From contig WFOJ01000065.1 in assembly GCA_015488125.1 (NCBI GenBank), forward strand, positions 1 through 16,930: a stretch of 16,930 bases of DNA, given 5' to 3'. Origin of the DNA: Mariprofundaceae bacterium. GTDB lineage: Bacteria; Pseudomonadota; Zetaproteobacteria; Mariprofundales; Mariprofundaceae. How positions within the stretch are numbered: the stretch's first letter is position 1; the number at the start of each line of letters is the position of its first letter. The position numbers and the translations under genes are program-made. This document shows, one piece after another, positions 14,698 through 16,930 of the stretch. The notes under the pieces were generated by a model that saw nothing but the letters and a program-made list of their open reading frames with translations, ran no database searches and was not told the DNA's origin.

Positions 14698-15651
14698 TTA
14701 AATATGTAATGTAGTCTGAACGCGACGGATATTGCCAATACCACCATCCAGAACGATGGTATCTGTCGTCATAAACTTGCCATGGGCATCCGCACCTGTT
14801 TTGACATGACGAACATAGGCGCCACTGGTCAGACCGGTAGCAATAAACAGGCAGTCATCGGAAGTCACAAGCTCATCGCGGGTGATAATGCGCTGCGTGT
14901 CAACCCCTTCCTTCTTGCACAGTTCAATTTCAAAGTCTTTCTGTGGTGCCATGCGACCAAACATTTCGGCGCCCATGGCACGGGCAGCGCAGGCCGTAAC
15001 AATCCCTTCCGGTGTGCCGCCAATACCATAAAGCGCATCACAACCCATGTTCAGAATCGCCTGGATTGCACCGTTCACATCACCATCAGTGGCCAGGCGA
15101 ACTTTTGCACCACAGCCATAAATCTCTTTTAGCAATTGCTCATGGCGTGGCTTTTGCAGTACAAACACCTTGATCTCGCGAATATCCTTGCCCAATACCG
15201 TTGCCAGTTGCTGCAAACGATCAGCCACCGGCGCTTCAGGATCGATTTTGCCGCGTGCTGCCTTGGGATACACTTGTTTATCCATGTAAAAGCAGGAACC
15301 TGGACGATACATCGAACCTTCAGGCGCCGCCGCCAGGGTACAAATCGAGCCGGGCATATCCTTGGCAAAAAGATTCGTTCCTTCGATAGGATCAACAGCA
15401 ATATCAACGCCAATGCCTTCGCCGGTACCGACCTTTTCACCATCATACAACGCCGGCGCTTCATCCTTAGCGCCTTCGCCAATCACGATTTCACCGCGCA
15501 TTTTCACCTGATTGATTCGCGCCCGCATGGCATCTACCGCCAGCCCGTCGCCCTCATCTTTCTGACCCGAACCAACAAATGGCGCGCAAGCACGTGAAGC
15601 AGCTTCACATACTTCGACCAGTTCAATCTTCAGGTCGGTAACTTTGGACAT
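14698..15651 (-). CDS. glpX: class II fructose-1,6-bisphosphatase (GlpX type)
   Basis: GlpX removes the 1-phosphate of fructose 1,6-bisphosphate, committing carbon to gluconeogenesis; in many autotrophs it also hydrolyses sedoheptulose 1,7-bisphosphate. The 317-residue product has the lithium-sensitive phosphatase signatures IGEGAKDEAP (57-66), LYDGEKVG, and VDPIEGTNLFA (metal-binding Asp87 and Glu90), then YGIGGTPEGIVTACAARAMGAE. The frame extends to 15690, but AAGGAGG (ending eight bases before ATG 15651) and the family start MSKVTDLKIE-like sequence place the start at 15651; ATG 15657 would be too close to that site. First gene of the row, with a -10 box and a dyad upstream. Which bisphosphate is preferred cannot be read from sequence here. 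Confidence 0.95.
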   Translation of the reverse strand: MSKVTDLKIELVEVCEAASRACAPFVGSGQKDEGDGLAVDAMRARINQVKMRGEIVIGEGAKDEAPALYDGEKVGTGEGIGVDIAVDPIEGTNLFAKDMPGSICTLAAAPEGSMYRPGSCFYMDKQVYPKAARGKIDPEAPVADRLQQLATVLGKDIREIKVFVLQKPRHEQLLKEIYGCGAKVRLATDGDVNGAIQAILNMGCDALYGIGGTPEGIVTACAARAMGAEMFGRMAPQKDFEIELCKKEGVDTQRIITRDELVTSDDCLFIATGLTSGAYVRHVKTGADAHGKFMTTDTIVLDGGIGNIRRVQTTLHI

Positions 15652-15711
15652 GCCCATCCCCTCCTTTAGGTGATTTTCAGAAATAAACACACCAGACTCA
15701 CCTGCCTGTCA

Positions 15712-15741
15712 TTGCGCCACGCAGCGCAACAGTTCATTATA
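15712..15741 (-). promoter_or_regulatory. glpX-row promoter -10 box with an 18-bp dyad at the expected start site
   Basis: A perfect TATAAT reads on the minus strand at 15741-15736; no strong -35 box is found at 16-18 bases (GATACT-like at 17). Seven bases downstream, TTGCGC-N6-GCGCAA (15712-15729) is a perfect inverted repeat covering about +1 to +18, the position of a roadblock-type operator. A poor -35 box next to a good -10 is usual for activator-dependent promoters. The leader to ATG 15651 would be about 80 nt. Confidence 0.5.
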
Positions 15742-16000
15742 CAGGCTGAAAACAAACAAGTATCTCGTGCAATTCTGGCGGATATATTTTTGACAATCGC
15801 CTTACAGGTCTGCCTGCAACCAATCCGGAAAGGGGGAACTAATTCCCCCACATCAAGCGCCGAATCCGCTCAGTGCGGGCGAAGCGTAGCAGAAAGCCGC
15901 TAAAAATCGAGCCTTCGGCAGGCATTATCACGCAACATGCACGATGACGGGTAAGTCACCTTGAGACGAGGAAGAAAATATATTCGCAAAATGAAAGGAT

Positions 16001-16034
16001 AAAAACAGAGAGGCTCCCACGAAAGGGAGCCTCT
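16001..16034 (-). terminator. perfect intrinsic terminator on the minus strand
   Basis: AGAGGCTCCC and GGGAGCCTCT form a 10-bp perfect stem with a six-base loop; on the minus strand it is followed by CTG then TTTTT (16005-16001). On the plus strand no T-run follows. No convincing minus-strand protein gene precedes it, so it ends either a non-coding RNA or antisense transcription from the right. Confidence 0.8.
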
Positions 16035-16090
16035 GACAACCCAGTGAGGAAAAGGAGGGAGGGGAGGAAAAACCGCACCGGATGTGGCGA
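16001..16090 (-). ncRNA. candidate small RNA with CU-rich anti-ribosome-site tract
   Basis: The strand read into the 16001-16034 terminator contains, at 16072-16046, a tract of TTTTTCCTCCCCTCCC followed by TCCTTTTCC. CCUCC-type motifs in unstructured sequence before an intrinsic terminator are typical of small RNAs that pair with Shine-Dalgarno sites. A TACTAT box at 16096-16091 could be a -10, but no -35 box is clear, so the 5' end is a guess. It may instead be just the end of longer antisense transcription. Confidence 0.3.
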
Positions 16091-16538
16091 ATAGTACAAC
16101 TTAATACTGACTTGCAGGTGAAAAAAACATTACAGTGTGTTAATCCGTGCTTGCCTGTGAATATTCGTCAGCTGCGTTTGCCTGACATGACACGAAACAC
16201 GTCACATGAAGCTGTTCCCAACATAATCAGTTTCACAGCTTATACCATGTTGCCAGCACACTGATCAGCAAACACGAACTATTGATGATGTTATCCGAAC
16301 TTCTGGAACGCCGGGACATTGTCATTGAGCCTGATGACCCCCTCTGTTGCGACCGAAGCCTGGATGGTGCCCGTTTCCGGAAAGCCACCAGCTATCAACC
16401 AGCCACGTGGCAGGATATGTTGGCGACACTTGCCATGCAGCACCGGGAAAGAACGCAGTTGTAAGCTTTTGTGATCAGAGGCGACCAAACTGACGATCAT
16501 CAACGCTGATGGTCTACAGCAACAACCAGGAGTTCACC

Positions 16539-16930
16539 ATGAAAACAAACAGTGCATTACGCAATATACTGCTTTTGTCCGCACTGGGCCTAAGCTTTAC
16601 CGTCAACAGCGCCCTGGCATCAGGGAATAACCCTTGCGCCGCCAACCCTTGCGCCGCCAACCCTTGCGCCGCCAACCCTTGCGCCGCCAACCCTTGCGCC
16701 GCCAACCCTTGCGCCGCCAACCCTTGCAATGCCAACCCTTGCAATGCCAACCCTTGCAATGCCAACCCTTGCAATGCCAACCCTTGCAATGCCAACCCTT
16801 GCAATGCCAACCCCTGCAATGCCAACCCCTGCAATGCCAACCCCTGCAATGCCAACCCCTGCAATGCCAACCCCTGCAATGCCAACCCCTGCAATGCCAA
16901 CCCCTGCAATGCCAACCCCTGCAATGCCAA
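16539..16930 (+). CDS. exported NPC(A/N)A pentapeptide-repeat protein, 3' end outside window
   Basis: ATG 16539 has AGGAG seven bases upstream. The first 27 residues are a clear Sec signal peptide (MKTNSALRNILLLSALGLSF, then TVNSALA), leaving a mature start SGNNPCAANPC. From residue 31 to the window end the protein is 20 repeats of five residues: six NPCAA then fourteen NPCNA. One Cys recurs every fifth residue, 20 in view, with no charged or aromatic residues in the repeats. The frame is still open at 16930. It is an exported Cys-rich low-complexity segment; metal binding, disulfide cross-linking or a spacer before a downstream domain are all possible, and the sequence shown cannot choose. 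The opposite strand is also open through the repeats, as an artefact of the 15-bp period. Confidence 0.9.
   Translation, partial: MKTNSALRNILLLSALGLSFTVNSALASGNNPCAANPCAANPCAANPCAANPCAANPCAANPCNANPCNANPCNANPCNANPCNANPCNANPCNANPCNANPCNANPCNANPCNANPCNANPCNANPCNA
16629..16928 (+). repeat. 15-bp tandem repeat, 20 units, three homogeneous blocks
   Basis: Units 1-6 (16629-16718) are AACCCTTGCGCCGCC, units 7-12 (16719-16808) AACCCTTGCAATGCC, and units 13-20 (16809-16928) AACCCCTGCAATGCC. Within each block I see no variation. This points to recent expansion by slippage or unequal recombination; the array continues past the window end. Confidence 0.97.

Larger units (their letters stand above)
15652..16538. 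other. ~890-bp region without a convincing gene
   Basis: Left part: glpX promoter and dyad. Middle: a 7-bp hairpin GGGGGAA-CTAA-TTCCCCC at 15832-15849 with no T-run beyond TTT on the minus strand, then unremarkable sequence to 16000. Next: the terminator at 16001-16034 and a purine tract (plus strand) at 16046-16072. Right part (16080-16530): several ORFs of about 60-70 codons on both strands, none with a ribosome site. The 60-codon plus frame at 16282-16464 is the most protein-like but has no support beyond being open. Confidence 0.6.

Noticed and set aside
14698..15690. Extended glpX start at 15690
   Set aside because: AAGGAGG is positioned for ATG 15651, and the family begins with the MSKVTDLK-like sequence there.
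16082..16264. 60-codon plus-strand ORF after a purine-rich AGGAGGGAGGGGAGG tract
   Set aside because: The tract resembles ribosome sites but ends about 13 bases from the ATG, and the product shows no domain; the tract reads better as part of a minus-strand RNA.
16282..16464. 60-codon plus-strand ORF with ending QPATWQDMLATLAMQHRERTQL
   Set aside because: Fairly protein-like, but it starts at a TTG/ATG cluster without a ribosome site, and I recognise no family; could be a decayed gene fragment.
16514..16930. Minus-strand ORF of ALQGL repeats opposite the NPC-repeat gene
   Set aside because: A 15-bp repeat without stops stays open in every frame; the plus frame has a ribosome site and signal peptide, this one runs off the signal-peptide region as a shadow.

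Overview
The window looks like chromosomal DNA of a free-living proteobacterium. Pgk, PykA, ThyA, Aat, RnhA and QueD read like gammaproteobacterial proteins, and GTAG-type REP elements are typical of that group. A long gene row encoding lower glycolytic/gluconeogenic and Calvin-cycle enzymes (glpX, tkt, gap, pgk, pykA, fba) suits an autotroph or C1-using organism. No RuBisCO or phosphoribulokinase gene lies here, so autotrophy is inferred. I see no rRNA, tRNA or CRISPR array.

Left end (1-3018): on the minus strand, a possible 58-aa small ORF, queD, and the 5' part of a DUF1820 gene, the last two overlapping. Divergent to these, on the plus strand, are a membrane protein of unknown function and an exported trypsin-like serine protease, overlapping by 19 bp.

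Repeat-rich centre (3015-4630): seven tandem copies of an ~85-bp module, each two REP hairpins in inverted orientation, fill the gap between the convergent protease and aat genes. The TAG of the outermost GTAG on each side is the stop codon of the flanking gene. Beyond aat lie two tandem ~165-bp MITE-like elements with CTAG ends; the outer CTAG holds the stop codon of an EF-hand gene.

Housekeeping block (4627-7675): an exported EF-hand protein (minus), divergent thyA followed by an overlapping thioredoxin-like [2Fe-2S] ferredoxin, then on the minus strand an MscS-type channel overlapping rnhA.

Carbon-metabolism block (7724-15741, minus): transcription order glpX-tkt-gap-pgk-pykA-fba. A TATAAT box and an 18-bp dyad lie upstream of glpX. 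A hairpin after tkt, a strong hairpin after gap with a possible new promoter for pgk-pykA-fba, and a terminator after fba suggest graded expression. GlpX, Tkt, Fba, Gap and Pgk interconvert triose, hexose and pentose phosphates; PykA drains carbon to pyruvate.

Right end (15652-16930): an ~890-bp stretch without a convincing gene. It holds a perfect minus-strand terminator and a CU-rich (minus strand) tract that could belong to a small RNA. It is followed by an exported protein cut by the window edge, made of pentapeptide repeats NPC(A/N)A encoded by nearly perfect 15-bp repeats.
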